A stretch of 45,665 bases of DNA from Clostridia bacterium (GTDB lineage Bacteria; Bacillota; Clostridia; Peptostreptococcales; Acidaminobacteraceae): positions 1 to 45,665 of the forward strand of contig JAFGTX010000106.1 in NCBI GenBank assembly GCA_016938815.1, written 5' to 3'. This document shows, piece after piece, positions 45,306 to 45,665 of the stretch; within the stretch, counting starts at the first letter, position 1; each line of letters starts with the position of its first letter. The notes below the pieces were generated by a model. The model saw nothing but the letters and a program-made list of their open reading frames with translations, did not search any database and was not told where the DNA came from. The position numbers and the translations under genes are program-made.

Positions 45306-45664
45306 GGGCCGTACAGGTTTCGACAGGGGTGTAGAGCATTAGTAAGCGAGCCGTGTTTCTTGGTTTGGGGTACACGTAAAAGAACTGGACCACTAAATAT
45401 AAACGCAAACAATAATTACGCGTTAGCTGCCTAGTTGCAGCCGTCCACTCAAGGCCTTCGTCCTGTGCCGCCTGAGTTTGGACCAACCTTTGCATGGGAT
45501 CGAATTTCACTCTTGTTCCGGGGTGTTAGGGTTTTAGGAACTGGTTAGTCGTGTTGCCTGTCATTGGACCGCATTGCTAACGAGAATTTAAACAATGACT
45601 TTGCTCGGAGAAAGCTTTTGTGACATGCTTTTGGACAGGGGTTCGATTCCCCTCGGCTCCACCA
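45305..45664 (+). ncRNA. ssrA: Transfer-messenger RNA (tmRNA)
   Basis: A 360-base one-piece tmRNA. The acceptor stem pairs GGGGCCG (45305-45311) with CGGCTCC (45654-45660), with one G-T pair, then A and an encoded CCA at 45662-45664. The tRNA-like T arm is in GGTTCGATTCCCC... form (GTTCGATTC, 45641-45649). The resume codon is GCA at 45405 and the tag reads ANNNYALAA before TAG at 45432-45434, so the added peptide is AANNNYALAA. AGGTTTCGACAG near the 5' end is the D-loop analogue. It immediately follows and shares one base with smpB. Confidence 0.97.
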
Positions 45665-45665
45665 A

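Noticed and set aside
45277-45510. 77-residue minus-strand frame across smpB and ssrA
   Set aside because: Lies over the 3' end of smpB and the conserved tmRNA; coding is not credible.

Overview
The window reads as chromosome of a low-GC, strictly anaerobic, amino-acid-fermenting member of the Clostridia. The main evidence is a complete selenium-dependent glycine reductase operon (grdX-trxB-trxA-grdE-grdA-grdB-grdC-grdD) with two in-frame UGA selenocysteine codons, a K+-dependent type membrane pyrophosphatase, a CggR-headed glycolytic operon and a tmRNA tag ending ALAA. The genus cannot be fixed from sequence alone; a Peptostreptococcales-like organism (Fusibacter, Acidaminobacter or similar) is a guess. 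Every gene is on the + strand except one WG-repeat protein.

Layout. 1-8868: the 3' end of a DUF2225-type gene runs into late cobalamin genes (cobU, cobS, cobC, cbiA, cbiP, cbiB, cobD, pduX), many overlapping, then uppP. They cover a,c-diamide formation, cobyric acid synthesis, aminopropanol-phosphate supply, nucleotide-loop activation, ribazole-phosphate dephosphorylation and final assembly. 8879-11688: cheX, trmL and a Na+/phosphate cotransporter preceded by two perfect PhoP-type half-sites. 11769-20150: promoter, tandem glycine riboswitch with terminator, then the grd operon. Terminator-like hairpins at trxA/grdE and grdB/grdC probably set subunit ratios, and a 27-codon reading frame lies between grdA and grdB. 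20181-25225: a BMP-type nucleoside ABC transporter (lipoprotein, double ATPase, two permeases) with a folded leader that I do not recognise. 25322-34012: rpoN, then cggR-gap-pgk-tpiA-gpmI-eno behind a promoter buried in the rpoN terminator and a large dyad likely to be the CggR operator. 34042-38364: a possible short RNA, secG, membrane pyrophosphatase and an NhaC-type antiporter. 38364-38963: a 600-base gene-free stretch with a candidate small RNA, a nested inverted-repeat element, a 24-base tandem repeat and a dyad before rnr. 38964-45664: rnr, a Cof-type HAD phosphatase, the WG-repeat protein, a nucleotidyltransferase, smpB and ssrA (tmRNA), whose first base is the last base of the smpB stop codon.

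How it fits together. Glycine is sensed by the riboswitch and reduced to acetyl phosphate, with electrons passed through TrxB and a thioredoxin with the atypical GCEPC active site. Lower glycolysis is one regulated unit. Pyrophosphatase and antiporter suggest sodium- or proton-based energy saving. rnr-smpB-ssrA is the usual ribosome-rescue and RNA-decay cluster. Several single-gene promoters share an extended -10 of the form TGnTATAAT (cheX, nptA, rpoN, secG, nhaC, rnr and the candidate RNA).
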